Below are positions 27,501-35,154 of a stretch of DNA of 64,000 nucleotides, piece after piece (position 1 is the first letter of the stretch; every line of letters begins with the position of its first letter). Below the pieces are notes generated by a model. The model was not told the origin of the DNA and did not search any database. It saw only the letters and a program-made list of their open reading frames with translations. Position numbers and translations under genes: made by a program. Origin of the DNA: Kamptonema sp. UHCC 0994 (lineage in GTDB: Bacteria; Cyanobacteriota; Cyanobacteriia; Cyanobacteriales; Microcoleaceae); contig NZ_JARFTR010000242.1 in assembly GCF_029167235.1 (NCBI RefSeq), forward strand, positions 1 through 64,000, written 5' to 3'.

Positions 27501-27550
27501 GCTTTGTCCAAGTCTCCCTCTGCAAAAGTCAGCACCACTAACTTTTCCAC
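21575..27550 (-). CDS. CHAT - STAND ATPase - TPR - RelA/SpoT (synthetase-TGS-zinc finger-ACT) fusion
   Basis: 1991 aa. The CHAT-associated module (1-150, LRKLPWHLWDIL) is followed by CHAT with His226 and Cys269, a STAND ATPase with Walker A GEPLVGKT (405-412), TPRs from about 690 to 1270, then an alarmone synthase. Synthetase motifs are RAKRIYSIYRK, DIVGIRI (about 1417), DYIKYPK, GYQSIH (about 1468) and EFQIRT (about 1485). TGS lies at about 1650-1715 (LTPKKDVKKLRKGSTPIDFA), the zinc finger near 1858 (RCCYPIPGDN) and ACT at the end. The hydrolase HD motif is absent. The protein should make (p)ppGpp when the STAND/CHAT part is triggered; that coupling is inferred. The start is GTG, with AGGAG 6 bases upstream. 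It is last in a three-gene operon. Confidence 0.95.
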   Translation of the reverse strand: MEKLVVLTFAEGDLDKAGFPVTLQMADEGKPPKSQETGSLPPNPEMVESYNSWKVSYYGFMGVKVRLEPPAGQATNFSIGNVKTNAENLRQKFNQWLKSQQFSPVREELLAYLTENDEVRLIIQTSNIVLRKLPWHLWDILERYSKVEIGVSTPKFKQVTSAKVANNQVNILAILGDNEGINVEEDRKILNSIPGAKIEFLVKPNQQALSDQFWEQSWDILFFAGHSRTDGETGIIYINRTESLTIPDLRYALKKAIGKGLQLAIFNSCDGLGLAQNLADLNLPQMIVMREPVPDKVAQEFLKYFLGSFSGGQSFYLAVKEAREKLQGWENLFPCATWLPVICQNQLEIPVNWKDLCSISNPNTDLSYFLTTPPDYPDFYGRQKELEEVEKIVNLSKNRVIAIVGEPLVGKTYFASQLAQRMSQQYKICWLSEQQFAEQENFTINDLLYLLNEFLKSYGELGFIQTYSQQKEEGIEVPISSKIARLVEVLKNGKKGKYAIFIDGKNRFSDLKYFVERFLSHGGESKLILIDNSQHISFPRAIEDKIFPCAVKGFSKEDAIDYLNQRCEGSGLECSLEDVTVIFDKTSGHPAAIDLIIANRLKGASLEQVLNELVKSEELRHKLLEDVSKTLNQKEEEAFRRLSVLRIPVSRLAWRYFDISEDIGNSLLERRLLSREGYDNFKIHPLYAEFWSKSQSKEEILLCHEKAANYYWEKGQQSLPEQLDRLAYLEAQYHFREATQDEKAAKVLNTLVGRIHQKERLPSERLPALKVWLLNLEDSIFADKPWLLLEKGRKLEKEGIFDKAKEIFLQAYEIFEHKQEQLGTSVALYFVGKMYALMEQYQLAINSLESVLNKAKSMDDKPMQIRTLGKMVSCYTDLREYEQAQSAAIDAYELSVDSGDKLGQALTLYRQGKILRHQGKFSEAETYFNDSAKAFQDLGDVYRESKSLARLGICQKLQGLYEEAKNNLKIAIDLKKSINDDHGRARDLDSLADIYTFLGEYDEAEECYKKSLKIKEGSDHIEPDLYGQIKTYNNLARLALSIGRFSEVEKLLQESEKRIDKQKQKHIGVNGARLTILVDLQFTEGEYLKALESCKEAANCFNPSNGNAPNSYARVLWSFGRIYLALCDFPQAKKYLEDSLSCFEKYEMDYHRVLAMTYISRVMVWDNPQESQIENQKAIDLAKTIKTPIALAACLETQGIIEEIKILSYLDLKKNGDQQQTVTSTTTTVLEYYDEALRQLNAQKVIWDVARLQVQKNLWVITVKHLLGQPILPDDAYGLLNSEPLIREVLNKYLINSKYLLTILNNLSHKLASNLATQALEVISPIALRFGLNTLRDEIEDLAFKFQNPREEYTRIEKELQTRFPNREEFIQKLKVDLEELLEVEEINAEVYPRAKRIYSIYRKIKARKVSLDRILDIVGIRIITNTEDECYKALDIVRDLGTTFAGEGILKESLRDYIKYPKKTTGYQSIHINILYGEPDPRIVEFQIRTYKMHLAAEIGIGFFGLDQATHRRYKDPSRYAHPSSRKNYELVGRKRLNLVIECTKNSVEKLHKIIQDKFDLLGVNVDALPEQNMIILEIEIASKKLKLSSYVEGELEKILEQTLEEIRKIEGIAKAEKKCSESLIKGLGLSIEEKALLIQKLVDEVNKDIYVLTPKKDVKKLRKGSTPIDFAYRIHEAVGHHCTSAIIDGHIVPLNTPLSNGNIVEIITQNNSHPTEDWLNIEGFVKTTKAKNKIRHWLKQKHREQYINRGQELIQDEINKNHIKFKIKSKSMQTVAERLNYQDVDDLLAAVGVGDLKVSRVINTIQKIENLQQPVVAETEELSFPMTSISPKTDTKDGDYKSAILGLEGILYRTARCCYPIPGDNIIGTISRKNQCISIHHSDCQNLNKIPNEQKISIQWDHTKNQNYHARIQIEVSDEAEVLSKILKIISNEEKINIYDHNHKRLNSNLALIYLTIPVKDVKQCQYLIGKIKKIPEVKDIQRINPTVK

Positions 27551-27568
27551 CGCTTTCTCCTGGTTAGA

Positions 27569-28891
27569 TTAGATCGCAAAATCTTCCACAATACTAGCAT
27601 CGCCTAAAGCCACTTTAACACTAAACCGCTCCCCAGGCTCCCCCCGAAATTCCAATTGCATCCAATTATCGGCACTGCGAGCAACAGCTTCTAAAAAAAC
27701 ATATTCGGATTCATCTAAAACTATCAATTGTACACCAGAAGGGAGATATGTATTTTCACCAGTCGGATACAATCTTAAAACAATGCCTGTTGTTTGCTTG
27801 CTTTCTAATTGGCAACCCACCACTAAAGTTAAACAATACTCTGAAAGTTGTATTTCCTTAACTCCAGTTACACTAATGAAAGTTTCTTCTGTTTCTGCGC
27901 TACGAGAACGAGGTGCGGTAGCAAACCTGAAAACTTGATTTCCTTGTAAGGTATTTAGAAAAGTTTCCAAACTTTGAAAACCTGACTCAAGAAGACTGTC
28001 AATATTTTGTAACCAGTCACTCAGTTTTATCATTCCAGGTATTGATGCGACTCTTGGGGTAGTAATAAGCTGATTTGTTTGCTCTTTTCCTGCTGTTACT
28101 GGTGCAGTTTCTTCTAGATTATTATCTCCCCAGATTTCATCTAGCTTTTCTAGCAATTCTTTAGCCAAATCTTGCAAGTTATTTTGTTGCGCTTCCATAA
28201 CTGGTGTACCACCCCGGAAAGCGACACTTTCCTCTGTGGGTAGATAACTGGCTAAAAACTCACCTCCCGCATATTGCCACTCATATCTGTCATAAGTTCG
28301 GTAAATCCGTTCTAGTTGAGCAGCAATTTCTGAAATAGGTTCATCTGTTAATCTCTCCCTAACTTTTATTGCTACCTCTTCATCACCCCGTAAAAAGTCA
28401 GCAGCTAGGTCAAGACGATCTAGATAATCAATAAGATTTTCTATTGGCTGAAGTTTGGCAAATTCCAGTGGCTCTAGCAGTTCTTGCGGAGCTAATACCG
28501 AAATAAATCCTAACAAGTGAACCTGCTTCAAATCTTCTTGAAATTGAATAGCGACATAACCTATTCGGTCTTCTATAACCTCTGGTGGTAAAGAAATAGT
28601 TTTTTCTCCAAGCAAAACAGGACAACACTCTAATTTACCGAGTTCCGGTACTACCAAATCAGCCACATTATTAAAGCGCCTAATAACAGGATTCCAACTG
28701 TCTCCCGCGCTTAAGTCTGTCTCTACTTCACTCCATTTCAAAAAAATGTGAACTGCATAAACTGCTAGGGTATTTAAGTAAACTTGCTTAACTTTATCGC
28801 GTGTAGATTGCTCAGAAGCAAACTTTCGCGCATATTCATGGGCCTTTGGTGTCAAAGGAAGATTGATCGAAAACTTTTCTATACTTTCCAT
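27569..28891 (-). CDS. DUF1822-family protein
   Basis: 440 aa, starting MESIEKFSINLPLT, with AAGGAG before the ATG. DUF1822 is a cyanobacterial family of unknown function. The N-terminal part (1-200) is helical with KVKQVYLNTLAVYAVHIFLKW; a middle Gln/Glu-rich linker follows. The C-terminal domain (310-440) contains RSRSAE, LRLYPTGENTYLP, QLIVLDE and ADNWMQLEFRGEPGERFSV. That domain recurs in the dehydrogenase fusion at 5786. It lies 19 bp after the sigma-like gene and 18 bp before the CHAT-RelA gene, so the three are surely one operon. A role as ligand sensor or partner of the CHAT protein is inference. Confidence 0.9.
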   Translation of the reverse strand: MESIEKFSINLPLTPKAHEYARKFASEQSTRDKVKQVYLNTLAVYAVHIFLKWSEVETDLSAGDSWNPVIRRFNNVADLVVPELGKLECCPVLLGEKTISLPPEVIEDRIGYVAIQFQEDLKQVHLLGFISVLAPQELLEPLEFAKLQPIENLIDYLDRLDLAADFLRGDEEVAIKVRERLTDEPISEIAAQLERIYRTYDRYEWQYAGGEFLASYLPTEESVAFRGGTPVMEAQQNNLQDLAKELLEKLDEIWGDNNLEETAPVTAGKEQTNQLITTPRVASIPGMIKLSDWLQNIDSLLESGFQSLETFLNTLQGNQVFRFATAPRSRSAETEETFISVTGVKEIQLSEYCLTLVVGCQLESKQTTGIVLRLYPTGENTYLPSGVQLIVLDESEYVFLEAVARSADNWMQLEFRGEPGERFSVKVALGDASIVEDFAI

Positions 28892-28910
28892 AACGCTTGC
28901 TCCTTTTTAA

Positions 28911-29639
28911 CTACAAATTTGCTAAATTCTTTAAAAGAGGTTGACACTTCCTTTTCCAATGAGATGTAATAGTTCCAAAGGGTACATTCAATTCTACAGT
29001 AATATCTTCCCATTTCTGGGGTGGCTGTATTAGTAACCGTCTTCTAATTAATTCATGGCAGGTACAATGAAAATATCCACGAGGATGACAGCTTAATAGC
29101 TCAGTTAGTTGTTCACAGCTTTGTTTTAGTTCAGCCTCAATTTTTTGGTTTTCTTGCAAATCCTCTTCTGTAATAAGTAATTCAAATCCATTGGGACTAA
29201 GATCGGGTAATTGTTCCAAATAGGTGGCTCCTCCTTCTTCCCCATTCATAAGCTTATCTAGGCTTAAAGGCTGCTGCCCTAAAATACGATAGAGATCTAA
29301 AATTCTTCGTTTAAGAATTTTATTAAACCATTTAATCAGATGTTCTCGGATGAGCTTAGCTTCAACATTATCCAAATCAAGCTTTGTTTTCTGGATAAAA
29401 CTGCGGATATTTTTTCCACTGACGGTCCCTTGTTTGAGGGAGACACCTACCAAATTTGCAAGTGCTTGGTTAAAAGCATCCTGGTAATTAATCTGAGGAT
29501 TGTTGTCTTTGTAGATACCTGGTACCTTAGAAATAAGCCTTGGTAACCTATCGAGAGCTTGCTTCTGCTGTGTGCTGCCGTCTGGGTACTGAATCACTTC
29601 TCGTATCAGTTGACATATCCGTTCATCCTGATTTTCCAT
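28911..29639 (-). CDS. sigma-70-like regulator
   Basis: 242 aa. It has a region-2-like helix set (LIKWFNKILKRRILDLYR) and a C-terminal region-4-like HTH (WEDITVELNVPFGTITSHWKRKCQPLLK). Between them lies an insert with CHPRGYFHCTCH that could bind metal. The protein is shorter and more divergent than housekeeping sigma factors and may be an ECF-like factor or a non-sigma HTH protein. It is the first gene of the DUF1822/CHAT-RelA operon. It probably controls its own operon, but no matching promoter can be told from the sequence. Confidence 0.75.
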   Translation of the reverse strand: MENQDERICQLIREVIQYPDGSTQQKQALDRLPRLISKVPGIYKDNNPQINYQDAFNQALANLVGVSLKQGTVSGKNIRSFIQKTKLDLDNVEAKLIREHLIKWFNKILKRRILDLYRILGQQPLSLDKLMNGEEGGATYLEQLPDLSPNGFELLITEEDLQENQKIEAELKQSCEQLTELLSCHPRGYFHCTCHELIRRRLLIQPPQKWEDITVELNVPFGTITSHWKRKCQPLLKNLANL

Positions 29640-29650
29640 AAGGTCACGAA

Positions 29651-29851
29651 TCAGAGAAAAAAGGGGATGCTCCCAGTATTACCCAGAAATGCACCCCTCA
29701 CCTCATCCAATGCCGATTTTCTTAACTCAGAGCTTGGGCCACGGCTGGAGACTAGGTTTTTGGCGCTCAAGCTTTCCCATAAGGCCCGAAATAGACAATC
29801 GGGAAGTGTAAAAATGAATGCCTCTACAAGCCTTGGTAGTGCAATTATCAC
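29651..29851 (-). CDS. doubtful small ORF after the aminotransferase
   Basis: 66 codons starting at an ATG that overlaps the stop of the DegT gene by 4 bp. The peptide (MIIALPRLVEAFIFTLPDC ...) has no recognisable domain, and the surrounding DNA could be non-coding. The ATGA overlap is the only argument in favour. Confidence 0.25.
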   Translation of the reverse strand: MIIALPRLVEAFIFTLPDCLFRALWESLSAKNLVSSRGPSSELRKSALDEVRGAFLGNTGSIPFFL

Positions 29852-30972
29852 GTTAATAATTGCAAAGCCTCAAATTCAGCAGCAGCGATCGCACATCGAT
29901 TAAACTCAAAACTGACTCGCAAGGATGCTTGCTGTTCAGCTATGGGACATTCTCGGACTGGTTGACTGTACATAGCTAAGAATGAAGGTTGCCGATAAAT
30001 CAGCCGGATTGGGGGTGGACTGAGAATTACTGAAAGCCCATGTTCTTTCAACGCTGACTGGATCTCAGCTTCAGAAACATCTTCCAAAACAGCAGCAGTT
30101 AAGCGAAAAAAGGAAGGTATAATCTGTTGCTGCTGAAATCGGATTGGTTGTGTTAAGCCGATCGCATTCAACGTTTCGATTAGGCGAAAACAATCTGCCT
30201 GGTGAACTTGCAACTGTGCTAAAGCTCCCTCAAAAATGGCATTAGCTATCACCGCAGCCAGAGGATGAATACGGCTATTCAAACCAAATTCATTATCGAG
30301 AAATAACCCGACATCTCGCTTCTGGCGGTAAGGATGTTGAGTTAGCCAAACAAGCTTTTGATATAGTTCGGCATTGTCAGTTAAAATTGCACCACCCTCA
30401 CCTGCAAAAACAGACTTACCCACAGTGAAGGAAACGACGATCGCATCAGCTAAGGCACTGGCAGGCATCCCATCCCGGTATGCTCCCAAACTTTGGGCTG
30501 CATCTGCAATGTACCACAATCCATACTCATCCGCGATTTGCCTTAACGCTTGGGTATTTGATGGATGACCAAAGATATCTACAGCTAGAATTGCTCTGGT
30601 ATTAGGTGTAATCTGTTGCTCAACAGCTTTGGGGTTGAGCGTTAAAGTTTCGGGGTCAATGTCGGCAAATATAGGGTGATTTCCCAATTTTAGCCATCCG
30701 GCTAAGGACGCACCATAAGTGTAGGGTGTGGTAATAAATACTTCATCCTGCAAATCCAACGCCATAGCTACTGCCAGTAAACCCATCGTGGCATTAGAAA
30801 CACACAGAGCATACTTGACTCCGTAGTGATGGGTAAGTTTGGCTTCCAGTTGGGCAACTGCACCATTTCCATAGAGATGAATACCAGCCGCATCTGGATG
30901 ATCTGTCAATTCTTCCCAGTATTGTGCGATCGCCTGTTGAGCAAGATTGAGTAGTGATTTAGACATTAGCAT
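29848..30972 (-). CDS. DegT/DnrJ/EryC1-type PLP aminotransferase
   Basis: 374 aa. The fold-type I aminotransferase signature is clear: CVSNATMGLLAVAMAL, VDIFGHPSN, the PLP Asp in ADAAQSLGA and the Schiff-base Lys in SFTVGKSVFAGEGGAI. Members make amino sugars or related amines. No sugar-nucleotide genes lie nearby, so the substrate is unclear. It begins inside the end of the AAA ATPase gene (14-bp overlap), implying they are expressed together. It is an unusual partner for an AAA protein and could act on a signal or modification. Confidence 0.9.
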   Translation of the reverse strand: MLMSKSLLNLAQQAIAQYWEELTDHPDAAGIHLYGNGAVAQLEAKLTHHYGVKYALCVSNATMGLLAVAMALDLQDEVFITTPYTYGASLAGWLKLGNHPIFADIDPETLTLNPKAVEQQITPNTRAILAVDIFGHPSNTQALRQIADEYGLWYIADAAQSLGAYRDGMPASALADAIVVSFTVGKSVFAGEGGAILTDNAELYQKLVWLTQHPYRQKRDVGLFLDNEFGLNSRIHPLAAVIANAIFEGALAQLQVHQADCFRLIETLNAIGLTQPIRFQQQQIIPSFFRLTAAVLEDVSEAEIQSALKEHGLSVILSPPPIRLIYRQPSFLAMYSQPVRECPIAEQQASLRVSFEFNRCAIAAAEFEALQLLT

Positions 30973-32740
30973 GGGGTTTTAACTCCTCGATGCGGTTCTC
31001 CAGTTCAGTGCGGTTAATTTCCCCAGTTCTTAAATCGACTAATCCTTGTAAATGCTGTGAAAAAGCATAACTATCAAGGCAAGCACTCCAAGGAAAGAAG
31101 GATTTAGACGAACAAGCCGCGATCGCCCACAGGTCACTGTAGATAGCCGATGTTTGGTCGCTGGCGATGCAATAGTCCTGGGCAGCGAATAAAATTGTCT
31201 CTGGTGTGAGCGAACCCTTGATGAGCAAGGCGTTACTCAAGGCGGCACGAATATGTCGTGGATTAGCTCCTTTGTGATAAAAGATTTCTCCAGCTTGGGC
31301 GATCGCTCGATGGTTTGGATCTAGCGATAATGGTGTGGTTACGACTTTCTGGGCTGTTGTGACTAAAATGGCGGGATAGTCCGTAGACAGGGGATGAAGT
31401 ACCGGAATCATCACAAAACGCGATCGCATTGCCGCACCGATGCGCCAAGGACAATTAGTCGTTGCTACCAGTAGCGATCGTCCCCGTCGGCTTTCGTCTG
31501 CTAGGGCAGTCAGTAAGGTAGCAGCAACAGCTTTGGTGGCTCCCGAATCTCCGTCGAATTCACTCCGTTCTAACGGAAAAGCTTCAGTAATTTCGTCTAC
31601 AAAAGCGAAGTTGGGAATCCACTCCCGCAAAACTTGCTGTTGTAGTTCGGATAATCTCTCAGTTTCTCCCACAATGCCGCGTTTAGGGGAGTGCATCTGA
31701 TAGGCAGAAACTCCAGCCTTCTTAGCAGTTAGCAAAGCCATTTCGGTTTTACCTGTGCCAGGTGGCCCTACTAGCAACACATTAGCTGGCATTTGCAGAT
31801 TACCTTGGGCTAAAGCCTTCGCAAATTGCTCTAGGAGAGATTGGGGGTAGGCGCTGTTGATGCCTTGCAGAGGGCGCTCGCTCTTAATACTAGAGGTGTT
31901 AAGCACAGTCAGAGTTTGTTCGGAAATCGCTTGCACATCAGCACTTTTTTGGGCGACTAATTCTTGCGCTGTCAGCGATCGCTGGCTGCGATGGGATGCT
32001 CGTAATAAACTTTCTAGTCCACGATTAGGAGTATTAGTACAAAGAAAAGCAACGCTCTCCCAAGAAAGTTCAGGTTCTAAGGTTGCTTGTGTATAGGTTC
32101 GACGAGCAACCGTGAGAAACTGCTGTTTACCAATTTGATCGGGTTGGGGTAAACGAATCGGATGCAAAGCTGTTCGTACTAAAGGAGCGATCAGCGATTC
32201 ATCATGGCTATGAAAAATCAGCAAATTACCACTGGAACGCAAAGCTAAACTTTGGGCTGTGATGTGAGACAGTTCAGTTGCAATTAATTGATTGTCTGTG
32301 GGCGGATTACCATTGCCGTGAGGAACTAAATGTTCGGCAAACTGTAACAATAAACAAAAGCGCATCTCCCGGTTATCTGACCACTTACTCTGGATTGAAA
32401 CACGAGATAAGTTGGCAATACCTCGGACAATGTATGCCACTTCTTGGTCGTCTTGGGGAATTTCCAGCAAATGATGGTCACGCAGAGTAGTTTCAATGGT
32501 TTGGCGATCGCGTTGATTCCCTAATCCAATGGGATCGTAATTTAAACCTTCGGCACGGGCATAAGTGATTAAAGCCATACCGTATGTTTGTCGAAGTTCC
32601 TGACGGAAGATTTCTAAAAGTGGTCCAATCCGATCGCTATTTGGATAACAATCTAAATCCCGTAAGTTTCGACCCGATAGTAACAGGGCATTACGACCTT
32701 CAAGATAAGCTTCAATGACAGGTGCAAAGGGATGAGACAT
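30959..32740 (-). CDS. AAA-family ATPase with unknown N-terminal domain
   Basis: 593 aa from the ATG at 32740 (MSHPFAPVIEAYLEGRNALL), where AAAGGA precedes; a longer frame to 32800 lacks support. The N-terminal 290 residues are not recognised. The AAA module follows: Walker A GPPGTGKTEMAL, Walker B FAFVDEITEAF, sensor 1 VATTNCPW and the arginine finger region RIGAAMRSRF. The organisation is like a remodelling or protease-associated ATPase, but no protease domain is present. It lies in a minus-strand series with two unknown genes, a vWA lipoprotein and an aminotransferase. Confidence 0.85.
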   Translation of the reverse strand: MSHPFAPVIEAYLEGRNALLLSGRNLRDLDCYPNSDRIGPLLEIFRQELRQTYGMALITYARAEGLNYDPIGLGNQRDRQTIETTLRDHHLLEIPQDDQEVAYIVRGIANLSRVSIQSKWSDNREMRFCLLLQFAEHLVPHGNGNPPTDNQLIATELSHITAQSLALRSSGNLLIFHSHDESLIAPLVRTALHPIRLPQPDQIGKQQFLTVARRTYTQATLEPELSWESVAFLCTNTPNRGLESLLRASHRSQRSLTAQELVAQKSADVQAISEQTLTVLNTSSIKSERPLQGINSAYPQSLLEQFAKALAQGNLQMPANVLLVGPPGTGKTEMALLTAKKAGVSAYQMHSPKRGIVGETERLSELQQQVLREWIPNFAFVDEITEAFPLERSEFDGDSGATKAVAATLLTALADESRRGRSLLVATTNCPWRIGAAMRSRFVMIPVLHPLSTDYPAILVTTAQKVVTTPLSLDPNHRAIAQAGEIFYHKGANPRHIRAALSNALLIKGSLTPETILFAAQDYCIASDQTSAIYSDLWAIAACSSKSFFPWSACLDSYAFSQHLQGLVDLRTGEINRTELENRIEELKPHANV

Positions 32741-32839
32741 GACTAAAATTCCTTTAGATTTAATCAAAAATTTGATGTAGCAGCTCCCCTTTGAGAACAA
32801 TTAATCCAGAGTTATCAAAGGGGTTATTTATTAACGTCT

Positions 32840-33721
32840 TTACTGCTGCTGAGTTAAGCGACGTTTTTGGGGTAAAGGACGAGTGGTTTGTTGGCTGCGA
32901 CTAGATGCTTTGCTTTGATCTTGAGTTTTAGGCTTTACCGTGCGCCGGACAAATTCACGGGCGGCATCTAATTCGTAAATACCACCAGTAATTTTGCGCT
33001 CTGGGCGACCCGAACGAACTCCAGCTTCTTCTAAAGCTCGATCGTAAGCATCAAGAATTTCTTGGCAACTGCGATCGCTTGTGCCTAATAATTCAGTTGC
33101 TAAACTTACTGGTTGGTTAGGATCGACTTGAATTTCAGTGACTAAACTCTTACCTGTATCATCACTAGCGACTAACCGAATCGTATTACCAACCAAAGCG
33201 GGTGGCTGCTCCAATTGCTTAAAACCGACCTTGAAAGCAGCTTGAGTGCAAGCTCGAGTCAAATGTTCCACAAATACATTTTGGTGTGCCAATGATAGTT
33301 GCTGTAAGCTGTTGTGACTGGCTTGTTGAGCAATTCCTAAAGAAGAAGCAGACATTAATGGTTGTAATGTTTGTTCTAGTAATTGGGGGGAATTGACTTG
33401 TAATTGGCTGGCAGTAACTAAGGTGCTGACTTGCAAAATTTCCAGTTGTGACAGCCCGTGCTGCTCTGCCAGTGTCTGCACCATTTGCTCAATTTTGGGT
33501 TGATTTTGTTGCACTTGAAATACGGACTGAGCAGAGATAGATTGACTGAGGTTAGCTTCTGGCTGGTTAGTTGCTTTGATTGCAGATTGATAAACCAACT
33601 GGGCTGCTTTACCCATGAGTTGCACGGATGTTTGTAATACTTGACCGCATAGCTTCATGCTTTTACCTAAATCCACTGATGCAACTTGGTTAATGGTGGG
33701 GCGACGAGTAATGGCAGACAT
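32840..33721 (-). CDS. hypothetical Gln-rich helical protein with DUF2997-like basic tail
   Basis: 293 aa from the ATG at 33721 (MSAITRRPTINQVASVD), which has AGGAG 8 bases upstream; the frame is open to 33802. The first 170 residues are helical and rich in Gln, Ser and Leu. The segment from about 205 to 265 (TIRLVASDDTGKSLVTEIQVD ... GRPERKITGG) is more globular and vaguely recalls small cyanobacterial proteins that handle protein substrates. The C-terminus is basic and probably disordered (RPLPQKRRLTQQQ). It lies between the AAA ATPase and the membrane protein. The family is unknown to me; the DUF2997 likeness is only a guess. Confidence 0.6.
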   Translation of the reverse strand: MSAITRRPTINQVASVDLGKSMKLCGQVLQTSVQLMGKAAQLVYQSAIKATNQPEANLSQSISAQSVFQVQQNQPKIEQMVQTLAEQHGLSQLEILQVSTLVTASQLQVNSPQLLEQTLQPLMSASSLGIAQQASHNSLQQLSLAHQNVFVEHLTRACTQAAFKVGFKQLEQPPALVGNTIRLVASDDTGKSLVTEIQVDPNQPVSLATELLGTSDRSCQEILDAYDRALEEAGVRSGRPERKITGGIYELDAAREFVRRTVKPKTQDQSKASSRSQQTTRPLPQKRRLTQQQ

Positions 33722-33832
33722 TTGAACATCTCCTGAAATCTTGTTTGTGGAAAAAGTTGAAATGAAAATTTGAAGAAATCGTCTTGAGGTGGGGAACGAC
33801 ACCCCAAGACACAGAAGCTAATTGCAGATGGT

Positions 33833-35053
33833 TTAAGGTTCAATGGATTCCTCCGCACGGCGGACTTGTTCTGCTTGTAGATTGCGGCGGTATTCCTCTT
33901 CGGCAGCATCCCCATCGTTGTCAGGTTCCGCTTCAGCATCAGGGATGGGAGTTGTTTCTGCTGAAACAGGTTGTGGAGCTGGTGGTGCTGTATTTTCCTG
34001 AGTTTGGGAGAAGTTATCCCTCGCAGGAGGAAGGGGAGAACGTAGCGTAAAGGGGGAATCTGGAATAGGATTATCCGCAGGTAGGGGTGGGTAATTAGGA
34101 TTGGGAATTATTTGATAGCCATAAGCAGTGTTGACACCTAAACGAAACCATTCGCTAAAAGGACCTGCGGCAATAGGTTGCTCTTGATGTTGATTGTTGT
34201 AGCGGTCAAGTATTTGTAGATAAGGGTTAAAAGTTGTCACCACCTTACGAGCAGCGACCCAAAGTAGGCTGATAGCTTGAAGAAGTTGAATCTGAAGTAA
34301 ACCTCGTCGGCATTGAAAGTAAAAGTAAGCGAGTGCTTCATCAACTATTTCGCCGCCAAAGACAATGGAGGCATCTGTAACTCCTGCTAGGGCAATGAGA
34401 GCGATCATTGCTGGCCAATTTTCTGGAGAAGCTAAATCTCCTTGGGCGATGGCTGTTGCCAAAATTAAAGCTGGAGTAATAATGATGAATGCCCAGCCTG
34501 CTATGCGCCAAGGGCGAGTATCTTCTCCTTCATCCATTGCTCGTCGCAACTGGACAGAAATCACAATTTCTACGATTAGCAGTAAAATAGGAACTACAAA
34601 GATGGCAAATTGAACCAATGGGGAATCTTCATCTAGGTTCCGGCCAACGATGTATTCGACTGGGGCAGCAATCAGTAGTAGATTAATGACGACAACCGCA
34701 GGTAAACCGAGTAAAACCACAATAAACAGAATGGTTTGGCGGGGACCAAGTTCGATAAATTCTGGACTACGGTCTTCTAAATGCCTTAATTTCCATTCAA
34801 CTTTTTGTTTTTTGGCACCCGCCTTGTAGAGGAGCTTCAGTTGCGAAGCTGTTTTCTCATCGATATGATTTAAGCGCTCTTGAGTGCGTTGTCGTGTGGT
34901 TTCTGCACGGGCGGTAGCTCTTTCTTGAGCTTGTTGTTCTTGGCGACGTTGGTTTTCTGCTTGCTCTGCTTGGCGACGTTGACGGTACTGGTCGCGCCGA
35001 TCGCGACGACGGCGACCTTCATCGCCCAAGGGAATATTAGGATCGTCGTACAT
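33833..35053 (-). CDS. coiled-coil membrane protein of unknown function
   Basis: 406 aa. Residues 12-70 are a highly charged Arg/Gln-rich helix, probably a coiled coil (RRDQYRQRRQAEQAENQRR). Four membrane helices follow at about 103-125 (QTILFIVVLLGLPAVVVI), 145-165, 182-202 and 212-232. The C-terminal 170 residues are cytoplasmic or periplasmic, Pro-rich and acidic, and probably disordered. It lies in the same strand series as the AAA ATPase and the vWA lipoprotein, suggesting a membrane complex. No family is recognised. Confidence 0.65.
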   Translation of the reverse strand: MYDDPNIPLGDEGRRRRDRRDQYRQRRQAEQAENQRRQEQQAQERATARAETTRQRTQERLNHIDEKTASQLKLLYKAGAKKQKVEWKLRHLEDRSPEFIELGPRQTILFIVVLLGLPAVVVINLLLIAAPVEYIVGRNLDEDSPLVQFAIFVVPILLLIVEIVISVQLRRAMDEGEDTRPWRIAGWAFIIITPALILATAIAQGDLASPENWPAMIALIALAGVTDASIVFGGEIVDEALAYFYFQCRRGLLQIQLLQAISLLWVAARKVVTTFNPYLQILDRYNNQHQEQPIAAGPFSEWFRLGVNTAYGYQIIPNPNYPPLPADNPIPDSPFTLRSPLPPARDNFSQTQENTAPPAPQPVSAETTPIPDAEAEPDNDGDAAEEEYRRNLQAEQVRRAEESIEP

Positions 35054-35154
35054 AAAACCTTCTCCTGTGGCTCTTTAGACAGTAGTCGATTAGAAAAAAG
35101 TGATTTATGCAAAAATCTGTGGTAAGGTGCGTTGGAGAACGCACCTTCATAGAT

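Noticed and set aside
21575-27550. Possibility that the CHAT-RelA ORF is two genes misjoined
   Set aside because: The frame is open for 1991 codons with no internal start having a good ribosome site between the TPRs and the synthetase, and the remnant helical region before the synthetase is continuous.
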